Source of the DNA: Setaria digitata
Lineage: Eukaryota; Nematoda; Chromadorea; Rhabditida; Setariidae
Direction: 5' to 3'
Length of the DNA stretch: 64,000 nt
Assembly: GCA_003640385.1 (NCBI GenBank)
Contig: RCAB01000064.1
Coordinates: 62,001 to 126,000 of the forward strand
Shown piece after piece: positions 16,501-29,700 of this stretch. The stretch's first letter is position 1; every line of letters begins with the position of its first letter. The notes under the pieces are model-generated. The model did not search any database. It saw nothing but the letters and a program-made list of their open reading frames with translations, and was not told the origin of the DNA. Made by a program: the position numbers and the translations under genes.

Positions 16501-18630
16501 TCGGATTTTTAATATATAATGAATTTCAGACAATAAAGCAAGAAATAATGATCCAAAAGGATCAGATCGCGCAAGCATCATTGGCATTGACTCACTGTAA
16601 AAAGAATAACAGTTTCAATGGGACCCTTGTTGAGGTGAGTTTGTCTATTAGTAGCTGATATTTGCTTTTGTTAATAATTGTATTAAAAGTTTTTGAAATT
16701 GTAATGACCGTATATCTTTTGTTAAATTGAAATTGGAATAAAATTAAAACAGGCAATATAAGAACACATTTCTTATTGGGAATTCTTTACGGCCATTTTA
16801 TAGCTGAGCGCCCAACGTGGTTTGTTATTAGCCCGTGAACGACTTCTGGCACTCCAAAACGAAATGCAACGTTTGAAAACACGTCGACTTGTGAAGAAAC
16901 CAGTTCCTCAACTGGCAAGACGCATGCGTGGGGCCATCGATCTTACATCCATTAATGTCTATCTCAATCGCAATTTCTGTATTCGTAATATAGATGAAGA
17001 TAAGTTTATTTGGAATTCCACTTCTTATTCTAATCAGTTTATTTCTTTTTGAATTTCGTTTTTTTATTTTATAATTTATAATTTAATACAGTATATAGCC
17101 TTAAGCAGTGAAAACTGTGATAAATTTTCACTCACTTTCTATAGTGAATTTTCTTTATATGCATTAAAACTGGTGTTTTCTAGACGTTTCATATGCTTTT
17201 GTTATTCTGCTGAAAACTGACGAGCAAGTAGAAGCGACACAGACAGTTACCTTGATGGACACACGAGCTTTGCGTGTTAGCAAGGTTCATTTTTCTGATC
17301 AGATTCGTTTCGCAAATCTACCTGTCGATTTCACAGTGCTATTGGAGATCTATGCATTGGTAATATTCTTAATATTTATATCTTTATACGTCATGGTACT
17401 TCACTCAATACATTGTTTTTGCTTGTTCACCCTTTTTAAATCTTAGGCATTCTTAAAACTATTTCGTCTTGAGTGGTTCAAGTAACTATTGTTTTACAGT
17501 ATTATTTTCAGTGCTACTAGTACTCCTTACGTATGTTTCGTTTTGTTGGCTAGTCAACGCTGTTCTCTTGAAATAATACTCCTCAATGTTGAAATTATTT
17601 TTTTATTAGTTTTTTTTAAGTAACAACTCCACGCTTTTAGAAAGTCAGTGAAAATCGTCGCTCGGATGATTATTCATGCAGCATGCTAAAAAACAAAGCA
17701 AAATCATTGCTGAGTCCGTGTTAGTTCTATTTCATAATATCATAAAATTCCTTATTCGTTTTAGTTTCTTTTATCGTATCATCTCTGACTTGAATTTTTA
17801 GCGAAGAAAACATGCGGTAATGAATCAGTTGTAAGCTGCTCAGAATTCACGTGCTGTGGACACATTTGTTTGAATCGGGATACTGTTGGTATGCAGAAAT
17901 TCTACTTGGATGGAGCAGTTTACCCACTGGAAGGTACAATTGAGATTGAATCTCGCTGTACAACACTTCCACCTGCTATTGAAATAGATTTTCGAGGGTT
18001 CTTGGTAAGTCTAACATTCATAAGCCAGCAGGGATGGATCTCAGAAGTTGAATTTCCCATTTTTTTTTCTTTACTATTTTTTAAATGGTTATACCTTTTG
18101 TATTTTAGACTATGTATCAAATAATAGCTGGATTGGGGTCGTGGGCTAGATACTGGGCAGCTCTGCGTCGTGGAGTTGTGCAGTTTTGGAAATATCCAGA
18201 TGACGAAGCGTCTGAAAAGGTTTGCATGTATCACCAACTTTAACATTCCATAATAGTACTGTGAAATTTCTAAAATATTCCTATAGTGTGAATTGTATTT
18301 CAGCCAGCTCTGGCATGCATGGATCTATCGAAATGTACAGACGAAGAGATCAAACATGCACCACACGAGATCTGTTCACGTCCGAACGCTTTTACTGTTG
18401 ATCTCTTGGTTTCAACATCACCATCTCTTATAGAGAAGAAACGGTTTCCTTAATTATTTAGTTTATCGATAGGGGAAGACCCTTCGTCGAAAAAAGTGAA
18501 TTGTTAGCAGCAAACGTAAGTAAAAAAATATGCTTATTTTTTCAGTGTGTTGTTATCTGCAGACACGAAGGAACTTTGCAATGCTTGGTTACATGCACTG
18601 AATGAAACACTGGAAGTACTTCGAGGATAA
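6284..18630 (+). CDS. ani-1: Anillin, about 1448 aa in 36 exons
   Basis: Scaffold of the cytokinetic ring, linking actomyosin and septins to RhoA and the membrane. Exons: 6284-6316, 6919-7014, 7129-7227, 7397-7477, 7609-7692, 7912-8004, 8652-8738, 9475-9561, 10112-10153, 10435-10503, 10775-10870, 11225-11272, 11557-11625, 11719-11793, 11946-12113, 12293-12421, 12608-12826, 12905-13072, 13227-13307, 13497-13640, 13765-13969, 14065-14224, 14299-14638, 14725-14778, 15058-15172, 15251-15330, 15420-15506, 15657-15797, 16085-16285, 16530-16634, 16804-16984, 17184-17359, 17807-18004, 18109-18219, 18304-18443, 18546-18630. The sum is a multiple of three. Exons 16530-16984 give a helical region (RERLLALQNEMQRLKTRR) entering the anillin homology domain; 17184-17359 has VHFSDQIRFANLPVDF. 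The PH domain starts with GLGSWARYWAALRRG and QFWKYPDDE and ends LSADTKELCNAW. The N-terminal two thirds is low-similarity, Ser/Asn-rich. Longer than C. elegans ANI-1. Least certain borders: starts 11946, 13497, 17807; ends 10153, 13640. Confidence 0.85.
9540..11630 (+). repeat. Tandem duplication of about 1.1 kb inside anillin
   Basis: The stretch from about 9540 to 10510 is repeated, diverged, at about 10630 to 11630, introns included. The 'gtttcttacg..ataa.tcaa' intron start at 9562 matches 10656. Exons 10112-10153 and 10435-10503 match 11225-11272 and 11557-11625 (DLSNG versus DLHNG; QNCNYYE versus QNYNYGR). The exon at 10775-10870 has only its tail (cggttcaagattttat) left in copy 1 near 9661, and the exon at 9475-9561 has only a degenerate counterpart before 10655. 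Confidence 0.8.
10529..10576. repeat. (AT)n microsatellite
   Basis: About 24 AT units in the anillin intron between exons 10435-10503 and 10775-10870, just where the duplicate of exon 9475-9561 would be expected to begin. Confidence 0.95.
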
Positions 18631-19440
18631 CTATTTGCTTAGAGTCGGATCTTTACGATTTATGTCCCAACATTCGTAACTTTAAAAATGTCGTTTTTAA
18701 ATTTTCTTCACTAATGTTGTACGTTAATCGTTAAACCATACTCGTCTTTTAATGCAGGCTTTTGATTCTCACTTTTTCCGGCTGGTTCTAATTCTCATTT
18801 TTTGTGTGCTGGTTATCTTAGTCGTTCAGCTTGAACTGCTTGTCCTATTTCAGTGTTGCTTTTCTCACTTTGCTTGTTTTACTTCTGGCGTGAAAAAACT
18901 TCACACGTTAAATTCTGATCATTTATGTCTAACTTTAGCTTTCTACCATTTCGTTCCGTTGATAAATTGTTACCTGTTTCTGTTCAGCTTGTATTAGTGC
19001 TGCAACAAATGCGTAAGTCCGACAGCGCAGCAGTATTGACATCCAATGCATGTTTTTCAATGCTGTAGAGGAGGTGGTCTGCTGCTTAGGTAGGGGGGTT
19101 GTTTTGTTAGCTTGTTTTTAGTGGAGGTGGTTCCATTTTGTCATTCACTTCAAGATGGGTCGTTATAGATAAGCCCTAATGAGCTGTATTTCGATTCCAC
19201 TAGTGCATAAGATACAGGAATTTCAGCAATAGGTAAAAATGTGGCGCTGAAGTATTTGTAGGATGGAGGAACTACTGTTTGTTGTGTTATCTGTAGGAAA
19301 GTAAATGCAAGCATCGAGGAGAGAACTAGAAAGTTGGGATGTAGTTTATGTAAAGAGTCCAAATGTCTAGTTGGCCAAAATCCCCTTTGAAGCAGTATTG
19401 TTTCAGTGAAATTAGCAACTTTCGTTTGTTTGTTTTTTCC
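18631..19440. other. Anillin 3' flank and intergenic DNA
   Basis: T-rich sequence after the anillin stop, probably including its 3' UTR. Open frames here are short, hydrophobic and without splice-consistent neighbours. No feature supported. Confidence 0.5.
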
Positions 19441-19447
19441 AGTTCGA
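19441..19447 (+). promoter_or_regulatory. Probable spliced-leader acceptor before ATP synthase f ATG
   Basis: 'tttttccag' ends at 19442, four bases before the ATG at 19447. The in-frame upstream extension is T-rich and not protein-like, which favours the start at 19447 and trans-splicing here. Confidence 0.5.
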
Positions 19448-20512
19448 TGGCAACGAAAATCCCTGTAACAAAGTACTTCCGGCCATTTGTACCTCCACTA
19501 CCACCTGGTACGAAAATCCACAATGATTTGTATTGGGACGTATACATTTATCGACCGTACTGTCGACTGTTGGAGCGCGTTTCGGTGTATCTATACAATC
19601 GAGTGATTAACCGTTTCGAGATTGGTGTGCAAGATAAAGGATATAATCCTCGCGTTCATGGTCCGTACTGTCCTTGGCGATATTATGGAACGAAACGTAT
19701 GCTTATTTTTTCTCTGGATAGAATTAGGAGAGAGTTTATTCTTTTTTAATTTATTTTATTTAATTGGCTGGTGAAACGGGTGTATTGCTTGATATTATTG
19801 TTCTTGATTTGAAGTTTTCAGGTGATATTAAATTAATGGATGTGAAATTGTGCGATTTACGCTCGTGGTTTTCACGTCGTGACAAGTCAATTGGTGGCAT
19901 GGCAAATGCCGCTGTGAAAAGTTTCTATAGATTCGAGCATTACTATTTCGATCATTATCTTATCAATCTGGTTAGATTTTAAATTTTTCCAGCCATTTCA
20001 TAGATAATTCCAGTAAAGGGTCCATAATCAAGTAGTTCTGATTCTATATTTTGGGTGAATAAAGTCAGCGTTTTCAATGATATATCAAGTTCTGAAATAT
20101 ATTTATGTAGTGTTGTGTTTCGAGGAGCACTAGGTGCATAAATATCAAAGATTTGGCTTTAACGTCGACAAAAGCATGATTAACACGTAGGTTCTGTTTT
20201 AAAAGTTTCTGTCAAAAGTTCGAGGTTTTGAATATTCACAAAAGTTAGTAAGTCAATAAAATTTTCATTTCACTGATTTATTGTTGATTAAATAGTAGGA
20301 ATGACAGTGTCAGTTCCATCTTTTCTGTTCAGGGAAAACCACTTCACACCATACGGTCGGTTTAAATATTCATTTGAAGTTTTCAAGACTAGAATCTCTA
20401 TTTTGTTTTCCAGCCGCGTTCGTTCCTGCGTTTCGTTCTCTTTGCCTATCTTCTGGGAATAGTGCTTTTCTACGATGAAATTCCAGCTTCTGTAGCGAGA
20501 TATCATTGGTGA
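19447..20512 (+). CDS. ATP5MF: Mitochondrial ATP synthase subunit f, 165 aa
   Basis: Small membrane subunit of the Fo sector and peripheral region of F1Fo ATP synthase in the inner mitochondrial membrane. Three exons: 19447-19696, 19822-19970, 20414-20512; phases 1 and 0 fit. The family core is in exon 2, MDVKLCDLRSWFSRRDKS, followed by an aromatic segment rich in Tyr and His. Exon 3 encodes the single hydrophobic helix (FLRFVLFAYLLGIVLF) and a short polar tail ending ARYHW. The first about 84 residues (FRPFVPPLPPGT, YIYRPYCRLLERV, GYNPRVHGPY) form an N-terminal extension absent from the short vertebrate protein of under 100 residues; as far as I recall, nematode subunit f proteins carry such an extension. 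A conventional AATAAA is seen at 20817-20822, rather far from the stop. Confidence 0.75.
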
Positions 20513-21264
20513 TGCGATACTCTTTTCTCTGAACTCTTTATAATTAGGATTTTATCTCATGCTTTTAGTTCTATTATTCACTGATTTGATAGCTCAGATA
20601 TTTAAATGAAATTCTGATTTTCGTGCTACAACAAATTTGATGGAACGTTACTTCTAGTAAGTCTAAGTTAAGGTCTCTTTAATCTGTATTTTAATGTTTT
20701 TGCTCTAAAATTTATCTTAATTCGGAAATAGATGATGTGTATATTGATTTTGGCGTATTATTTATATGTGCTTCCATTTCCTGGTATTTACCTTAATGTG
20801 AACTTTTCTTGGTTTTAATAAAGCATATTTTATCCTAATATAAACGGAAATATTCGATTTTTAGTTCCATACAGTCGGGGACCGTTACTGAGACTGTTGA
20901 TATGCAATATAGGGAAGAGAAAATATGATAATGGAAGTCATGTAGGAAGTTCTTTGTTCTTACATTTCTGAACTGCAAGCAAATGGAGCTTTTGTTTCGG
21001 ACAGAGGTATAACTTTTTTGTCGGTTGGCATGGGCATTTAATGTGACATGGAATATGCCAAACTCTTCGGTATGTTTGGCTATGCATCATATATTACCTG
21101 AACTTTGAAGTCTGATTCAAATTCTAGAATGAACCGAGTATAGGCTACACTGGTGATAAATTTTGTGTAAATAATTAAGGTATCATGGTTCCTAGCGTGT
21201 TAATGGTTGGCCATGACCATTATTGCGCTTTTACTCTGGTGTAAATGTTCGTTAGTGTTACTAC
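20513..21264. other. Intergenic, between ATP synthase f and thymidylate kinase
   Basis: AT-rich. Contains an AATAAA at 20817-20822 that could end the upstream transcript. Nothing else supported. Confidence 0.5.
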
Positions 21265-21268
21265 AGGA
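21265..21268 (+). promoter_or_regulatory. Probable spliced-leader acceptor before thymidylate kinase ATG
   Basis: 'ttactacag' ends at 21266, one base before the ATG at 21268, so a trans-spliced leader would sit almost directly on the start codon. Confidence 0.45.
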
Positions 21269-22330
21269 TGAGTGAAGCGAGGACGCGTCTACGTGGTGCG
21301 TTAATCGTATTTGAAGGATGCGATAGAGCTGGTAAAAGTTTACAGTCCAGAAAACTAGTGGAACGTATCAAAGCTACGGGAAGGGCTGCAGATTTAATTT
21401 CATTTCCTGGTTATTTTTTTGATTGCAAGATTTTGTTTTCCATCTTAAGAGGTCAGCAGTTCACAGTGTAAAGTAGCTTCAGGTACAGTACTATTTCCCA
21501 TTTGAAAATGAATCCCATTTTGAGTTTTTTCTTTTTAGGTTATAATGATATTATGATAATGCATAATTTTATTTCAGATCGCGCAAGCGACTTAGGGAAA
21601 TTTATTGATCGCTATTTGAGAAAGGATGTTGAAATGGAACCTAAAGAAGCGCATCTGGTATTCGCAGCAAATCGGCAGGCACTTATGCCCATAATGAGGG
21701 AAAAACTATTTAAAGGGACAAATTTGGTTGTTGATCGGTACGCTTATTCAGGCATCGCCTATACTCTAGCGAAAGGTACCTCAGTATTCATTTAATCAAA
21801 GCCATAGCTTTTAATCTAAATACTTAGATTTTTTTTCAAACAACTTCTGAACTTATGTTTATGCGTATGTTGTTTATGTGATTAAGGAGCTGAAAACCTT
21901 ACAATGGAGTGGGCAAAACTGGCAGATACGGGTGAGTTAAAACCTGATTGTGTTATATATTTCAAGCTTTCATTCGAGGAAGCACAAAAGAGGAGTGGAT
22001 TTGGTGATGAACGTTTCGATTCGGGCAGTTTTCAAAGGAAGGTTAATGACATAATGGAAAAATTAGCCGTTGAAGATACAGCTACTTGGAAAGTAAGTTG
22101 AACTAGTCGAATCAGTTTATTGTTTGGATTCTAATATATTTAAATAAGTGAGAAATAACTGTGCGAGATTCAAGATTTTCCTGCCAAAAAAATTTTTTTT
22201 GATAATATTCTGTCGACGGTTTAAGATAGTGGATGCTTCCTTGCCAATTGAAGAAATATCCGAAAATGTTTGGAAGTTGGTGGCACCAATTCTGGATGAT
22301 GTGAGCGAAAAGGATGTTGAGTGTATTTGA
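21268..22330 (+). CDS. DTYMK: Thymidylate kinase (dTMP kinase), 216 aa
   Basis: Phosphorylates dTMP to dTDP with ATP, the step joining the de novo and salvage routes to dTTP. Four exons: 21268-21409, 21578-21775, 21887-22092, 22226-22330; phases 1, 1, 0 fit and the sum is a multiple of three. The P-loop reads [10 protein letters not shown], close to the eukaryotic FEGxDRx[19 protein letters not shown] gives the conserved FPDR and following helix, [11 protein letters not shown] the DR(Y/W) motif, and exon 3 the [24 protein letters not shown] block of strand and lid. Length matches the usual 210-215 residues, so the gene appears complete and intact. No mitochondrial targeting sequence is evident. 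Start chosen at the first ATG after the acceptor at 21266. Confidence 0.93.
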
Positions 22331-23345
22331 AACAGTAAAGTTATTTCAGTTTGTACTTGAAATTCCACTTTTTATTCCACAATTCTTCTGTAAGCAATTG
22401 ATCATTTGTCACTTCGACGGATCTGCAGCTTCAATTAGATAAGTGATTTAATTGTTTCCTCATTCCATCTATTCAATTTTCTCTATTCTGAATAATTATT
22501 TCTCACTGTTTTATGTAAAGGATAAACAGTGTTCTTTTTTAGCACAAAAATTTCTTTTTAAGCACTTGACAGATTTAACTCTCTGAATGATTACCTAACT
22601 TCTTTTTATATGTTATTTCTTTTCCTGTATCGAAGCGATCACTTTTATTCATTATATAATGTAAAAAAGCATCATATATTCCCCTTCGTAAGTCAGTGGA
22701 TGACTATAGGCAAATGAAATACCAGTTTCATGTAACAACCGCCTTTCTCAGTGAGAAAGTAATTTTTATATGGACGCTTCAAAAAAAAAAAAAAAAAAAA
22801 AATCGTATTCATAGGTTTAAGTGGAATTTAGAATTGTTTTTATATTATCCACTTGAGAGAATATCAATCGGTATTAATAGCTCACTGGAACCAATCAAAG
22901 TAAGCTGTTTTTTCATATTACATTCACAAGATTAAAGATCTCCTCCCTTCTTTAATGTTTAGTAGTGTTAAATCTTGGGAAAATCCGTTTGAGTTTGAGA
23001 AAACACCAGTTCTAGGAGTTGGTGATTTTGGATTTTTGATATCCTTTGTCATTCGTAGAGGGTGAATTTTTCTTGCACAAATTGGAGAGCTAAGTGAAAG
23101 TTCGGCAGTGCATTAATTAGAATCGCATCTTCTGTTGATGTGGTGCATCTATAATTGTCATAGCAATTTCAAAGCTCTGAAGCTCTAGGACAGTCGTGAG
23201 CAAGTTCCAGAAACTTCAGTCGATTGATACCAATAAATGTAGAAGGAATTAATCTGCTATTTATTACCAACTTAAAAATGAATACAGTACATGTAATCTG
23301 GTTTCCCTTTTTGATCACTGGAAAGACTGGATGGATGTATATGTA

Positions 23346-23400
<55 letters not shown>

Positions 23401-23745
23401 TAATAAATTAAGTGGACGTTTTCAAAGAAAACAATAAGAAATTTCTATACAAGTGATCTCCAATAAGCTTAACATTGGCTGCAGTTAATTGATTTTTCTA
23501 AATTTTTATTCACATTAATATGGAACTTTTCCGACTAATCTGGTAAAATCAAACGAAAGTAATAGGATATTTCGTTTTAAACAAGTGTAGAGCAGGTGCT
23601 GTGTATAACTTAAGGTGCTTCGGAGAAAGGTATAAAGAAATTGATGCATTATGAGGAAAATTAATGTATCGGATTTTATGTATCTCTAGAAGTGGCAAAT
23701 TATAATGATAAATTTGGCGATTATTCGAAGTCTTTGAGAACAAAG
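22331..23745. other. Intergenic between convergent genes
   Basis: 3' flanks of thymidylate kinase (+) and the EGL-43-like gene (-). Holds a poly-A run near 22783 and an AT microsatellite at 23347-23396. The open frames are short and lack splice partners. Confidence 0.5.
23347..23396. repeat. (TA)n microsatellite
   Basis: Uninterrupted run of about 25 TA units. Confidence 0.95.
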
Positions 23746-26700
23746 TTAGAAAATGGGTTGGGCGGACGGTGTTAATTGAGAGAAAAGACTTTGAGCCGAG
23801 AATGGTAATGTCACAGCAGCTGTTCTCATCGGTGCGGTTAGCGATTCTCGACGAACTGTTAATGCTCCAGCAGCGGCCGCAATTGTTAGGGTGCCGTTTG
23901 ATTCATGTTTCTTAATGTGCCGATCCAAATTAGTTTGCTGACCAAAACACCGATCACAGCGATCACATCTACATCAAATTGTTATATCCATACTCTTTAG
24001 AATCAGGAATAACATTATTTGCAAATTGTGATAACAGATAAAAAAGTTGCTGGTCATGATAAAAAGCGGTAGTTGACTCCTCTGAGGATTTCTTCCTATG
24101 AAGGATCATTTAATGAGAATACTAGACTTCAGTACAATTTGACTCGAACTCGTCCTATGTTATTAGAGTGATGTCTGAACAAACACTAGCCAATGGAGGT
24201 AATAAGAAAGGTAGAAGCATAATTAACAATTCTGGATAATGTAGTTAGGAGGAATGGATCAGTGGTAAATGATAGCAGCGAAGATTAATGCAGCAATTAA
24301 AATGAGTTCAAGTCGTGGATAGTATTTCTCTAGGTGAAGAATTCTGAAAATAGATTTAACACTTATAATCATTACCTGAATGGTTTCTCCTTGTTATGTA
24401 TGTTACGAACGTGCCGCTGAAGATTTGAACTGATTGAAAACGATCGGTCACAGTACTGACACTAAAAAGAAATGAATGTACTGAGCATTAATAAAATTGT
24501 CTAAAGTCAAATTTTAGATGGATAGACTAGAAGATTGTGGGGCTGTGCACAAATCTAATCCTGCCAATAATGAAATTTTGAGATAGCATGGCTTCATCTT
24601 TTGAGAAAAGTAGAAATTATGATTTCTCTTCTCACATAGGGTGATCCAATTGTGAAAAATGGAGGAGAAATTCCTGACTGTTCCTTTACGTCAGCAAGTA
24701 AAGTTTTTTGAAGTAGGAAAAAAAAAACACGAGCTTTGTTGAAAGAATAAAATGGCGGCAACGTCCGTAATCTCTGAGGTAAATTTATCTCACTTTCGTT
24801 TTGTTAGAAAAGGGAAAACGACGATTACGCCAACGAACATTGCCGTAAAACCGGTTCTTTGAAGTAGCAAAAAAGAGAAGACAGCGCGGTTTTAGTTGAC
24901 CCCGTATGGCTAAGGTGTTCAGCGCAACATTTTCACTTTTACACCGAACTTTTACTATACCTGGGGATGATTCGTTAAAATACATGACCAGAATGAATGA
25001 AAAAAAACAGAAGGATTGCTGATGCTTGTACGAAGGCCGATTTGGGAAAGAATGTCAATGAAAATAAATTGTTTAAATTGGTCAGCATCGATACAATCAA
25101 CATAAGATGAAATGCACCTACTGAATCCTTCAAAACAGCTAAGAAAATGTCATTAGCTTACTATCTCAGAAATGCAAATAGCCAAGTTGCAAGTGCCTGT
25201 CAAGCGAATTTTCAGCAGTCATTCTACCCTAATTACTTTTGGTCTATTTCATAATAGATCCAACATGATTAGTACTGATATTCAGTATTCGGTACATATT
25301 TTATTTAAACGGCAATTCACATTTAACAATCACAATGCTATGAGTAAGGTTGCCATAGCAGTACTAATCAAATATCAGTAGGAAACGCCTTGGAAAGCAA
25401 TTTACGAGCTTTAAAGCATGGGCTAAGAGGTGAAATTTTACCTTGTAAGGCTGCTCACCAGTGTGCGTCCGAAGATGTCGGGTTAAGTTAGCGCTCCGCG
25501 GAAAAACTTTGGCACAAAACTTGCAAGTGTACCGATCACGCGCAGTTTTTGACAGTAAAGGGGCTGATGGCGCTGAGTGATGTGAAGAATGCGTGTAAGG
25601 ATTTAAGCGTCCAACGGCTGTAGTCGTTGCCGCTGCTGGAACAATTGGATAAGTGAATGGACGACGAAGCATCTGCATGAAAGCGGTGGAGGAGAAGGGA
25701 TTCACTGCAGGAGTCAAGTTAAGCTTTCCAGGATTCTTAGACAGTAGTGATGATTCCATCGATGCAGCCAGATTCTCCTGCGCTGTTCCTGTGCTATCGT
25801 TTTGGCTTTCTGCTCCTGTAAATACGTCGTCTCCTTCTTTCTCTGCAGTTTTTTCGTCTTTTGCACCTCTCGAGCTTTCCTTTGCTGCAACTTTGTCTTC
25901 AACTTTAGCCGTTGCTTCAGTTGTTCCTGATGCTGCTGCAGCTCCAGATGCTTTCATAGATAAGTCCAGAGGAGTTATTTCAAAATCACCCACCGACCCA
26001 TCATCACTTGAAGCATGTGGACTGTATTTTTGTTCGGCTGGTGATGGATCTGATGGCTGCTCGCTATAAAAGATTAACTTTCTAAGAATTGAGACAAACT
26101 AGAAGTTAAAATTAGCTTTAGTTTCATCGCATAACATACCTTCGTCTTACAGGCAAGGTAATGGGAAATTGAAAAAAAAAAACGAGCAAACAAAAGTTAT
26201 TAGGAGAGACGAACAGCTTTGAAAAAATTAAATAGACCTGCTTTCAGGAGAACTTTCACCATCAGAACCATTAACCCCTTGATAATCATCCTTCCATGGG
26301 AATAGGGCATTAGCAATTGTGGGAACTGAAATTGGTATTGCTTGCTGTTGTTGTTGTTGTTCTTGTTGTTGACTGGAAGCTATTTGTAATAATCGAGACC
26401 AGTAATGAGATGGTATTGTGAGCAGTGGAGGTTGTGTGGCTGTAAAAAATGATTAATTCTCGTCTGATTAAGTACCAGTATGGGGAATTGAAAACTTTGA
26501 AACTTTCCCAGTACTCGAAATTCACATTTTTCTTTCAGTATATTATACAAATTGACCAGCTACGGTAAATCAAGCATGTGAAGCATGTGCAGCACAAGTG
26601 ACATGTTACTAATTGTCATTTGAATACAAATGCAGTATCGTTATTCATTTAACGAGAAGCGCGATATTTGCCGTTCTGCATATAACACTAGTCATATTCT

Positions 26701-29700
26701 TTTCACACCAACTTGAAAAAATGATTAATTGTCAAATGGTTCAAATATTCGCCCTTTCTCTTCTTTCCGAATGCTTAATACTGGAATTATCTATTCAAAT
26801 GAATATTTTCCAGCTAAGACCATTGCAAACTTCTGTTACCAGGAAAACTTTTCATTGTGTCAATACGGAAAAGACGGTCTAGTATTTAGGTGTATGATAA
26901 AAAATGATGCTCATTCAGAAAACTGTGAAAATGAAAGAAATGAGACATTGTAGGAGTTAAGGAATGACAAGAAATCATAGGAATGTGAAAGAGAAAGAAG
27001 GTAAATTGATAGAGACTGTTAAGGATGAAGAAGATTACACATGCTTATCAGATATCGTACATGAAATAAAAAGGAAAAGAGATCTGCATGGCAGAATGAG
27101 TTGTTCATAATTTGGTGAACTTCTTTTCCCAATTACCTATACTTGTTATGTCTAAGAAACCTGTTGTCTCTGCGTATCTCAGCATCTCCGTATCGCAATT
27201 CACATATTTTCACATTTTCATAAATTAGTGCAAACGAAAAGAAGGGCTAAACTTTCTGCATCCGGATATATTCAGAAATTCAGAAATAAAGCCAGGGGAA
27301 GACCTGAAAAGTTCGTATCACATCGATCCTATGGAAAAAAATGCAAAAATATCTGCGTAATTTTTTTGAGAAATTTCACAGAGTTTAAATGACCGAACAC
27401 ATTGGACTTATTCGATAAGTACTTACCAACAGGCTTATAAAAGGCGCTGAGTGCAGTCATCTGCGGCTCGCATATGGACCTATGCCTGATTAGTGCTGAT
27501 TGGCTGGCTAACGATACACTACAATATTGGCACTGCCATCCTTCCTGAAAACATTTCCTAACCCTTTATGATTAAACTGATTTAACATTTTTTCTTCTGT
27601 TGTTTTAAAAGAAGTCTCTTCATTCTAAGCTTTGTGTAGAGACGAACAACTATTGCAGGGAAAAAGAAGGATTAGCAGAAAGAGTGAAGTAGAACTTCGT
27701 CAAGAAACTTTTGTTTCACACAGTTTCGATGTGCATATTGCAAGGTTAAAATTCAGTTGCTGTTTTTCGACTTCGATTTATTTCATTTTATTCGAATAAT
27801 AATTTTTCAAGGATTGGGCTACTTTTGTACAAGAAACTTCTATGGTTTTTTAGGTGAAAAATACAATAATTTTGTGGTTTAACATTACTTTTCTGCACAG
27901 TACTCGATGATGTTGAAAGAAATTTTGTGAGAAGGAAGAAATTTTTACAGGGAACATTTTCCTCGAAGTTGTAGCATTGCAGACTTAGGATTTAAAGACA
28001 AAAAGACTGACCAGATGTATTCTTTTATGACGGCAAAGATTGGAAAACTGTGTATATGCTTTGTCGCAAACGTGGCACCGGAATGGTTTTGAACTGCAGT
28101 GGATGTGACTGTGTTGCTTGAGACCACTAAATAGAAATAGTTATGTGCGGAGAAAATTTCGAAACTAAGAAACAAACACTTCAATGTTTTTAATTCCTAC
28201 TAAAGAATTCGATGCTATCCTCAGTTAAAAAACCTTAAGTTATTATAAGTCACATAGCATATATCGTATGGTAACTATGCAAAGCACCTTCACCCTTAAA
28301 AGCATACAATTTTAATACATGTACTGATTAGACTTTTTTAAAAAACTTTCATATTCGATAAATTGGATGGGTTAGTCATGACCCATAGCTACAGTAATCT
28401 TTTAGAACATGCAGCAAAGAAGCATCACCACATTGCGTAAGCCCTCAACAGCGAATCATCATCAAATGACGCAATGCATCACAGTAAATTCTGTGAATGG
28501 AATGCAGTGTCATTTGAAGTTTCGAAAAATATTGTTGAATAAAGCGATAGATTGTGAAATTTTCAGAGATCTTCGCGAGCTTAAAAGCAGTTTCCCTCAG
28601 TGACTGATCCCCAAGAATGGCAAGGTGTACTATGCAGTGTAGTAAGTGATACTGGTGAATTCCAGTGTCTGCATTCAGTTACCACAAAACTTTCCTCTCT
28701 GCATGTGCTCAATTACTTAAGATAAGAATTTTTTCCTGAAATCTATTTTTTTTCTACCCACTATTGTCAGAAGAGAAGAGAGGGGAAAAAGGAACATCGT
28801 GCGTGTTTCTTTTAAAATGCTTACTCTTACGCTATACATCCCATAACTCATGACCGGATCAAAGGAATATTCACTCATGAAGAGTTATTACAAAGCAAGA
28901 CATTTTTAGAAAAAGAGAAACAGTTGACAGGATCATCATTAATTTTATATGGGTTCTTAATCATAGGAGTTATCTTTGAAAAATAACAGCTTATTCAGGG
29001 AGTTTAAAAAAGATTAATAACTGTGTATACTTGAGTATAACAATATTTGAGGAGGATTTGATAGCAAATATTAGAAATGCTATCAGTGGGTCACCTTGCA
29101 GAGGAGAAGCTTTTCGGGCAAAGTTGGCACTGATAGGCTGCCGCTGCTTGATGATGTTGTTGTATTGATGACGACTGCTGTTGTTGAGCACTGCAAAAAT
29201 GACAATTTTCACTTTCGTCCTTCTTAATTCCTTCATCTTTTTCCTAAGATGTGCTCTCTCTCTGTCTCTTTTTCATTCATATCTTTCTACTTTACAAAAT
29301 TTGAACATTGCCGTCGGCAGGTCGTATCGCATTAAACAGGAGGGCAAGAATCGAGTTCGATCCCAAACAGGGCAGTTATTCGTTCATCCCTGAAGGAAAA
29401 GATGAAGAAGGAAGGGTCGTGCGGAGGGCAGGACGCATGGCGTAATATGGGTCATTAGGACAGTCATGGAAAGTGAAAATGACTGCCCTTGCCGTTACTT
29501 CTACTTTTTCTACTACTGCTACAATAACAACAACTACTGCGACAGTTGCTATTAAACATATATCCCTCCCTAACCATCACACCACTTTCCAAAGATGTCA
29601 AAAGAATAGTTGAAATTTCCACTCTTTCAAAGGGTTGTCAGGGATCATCTTTAGCTAGGACCAAAAATTCATATACAATCGGAGAGGAACCACTAATCCA

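Noticed and set aside
28409..28603. Plus-strand ORF of 64 codons
   Set aside because: Lies in an intron of the zinc-finger gene, on the other strand, with no similarity or splice support.
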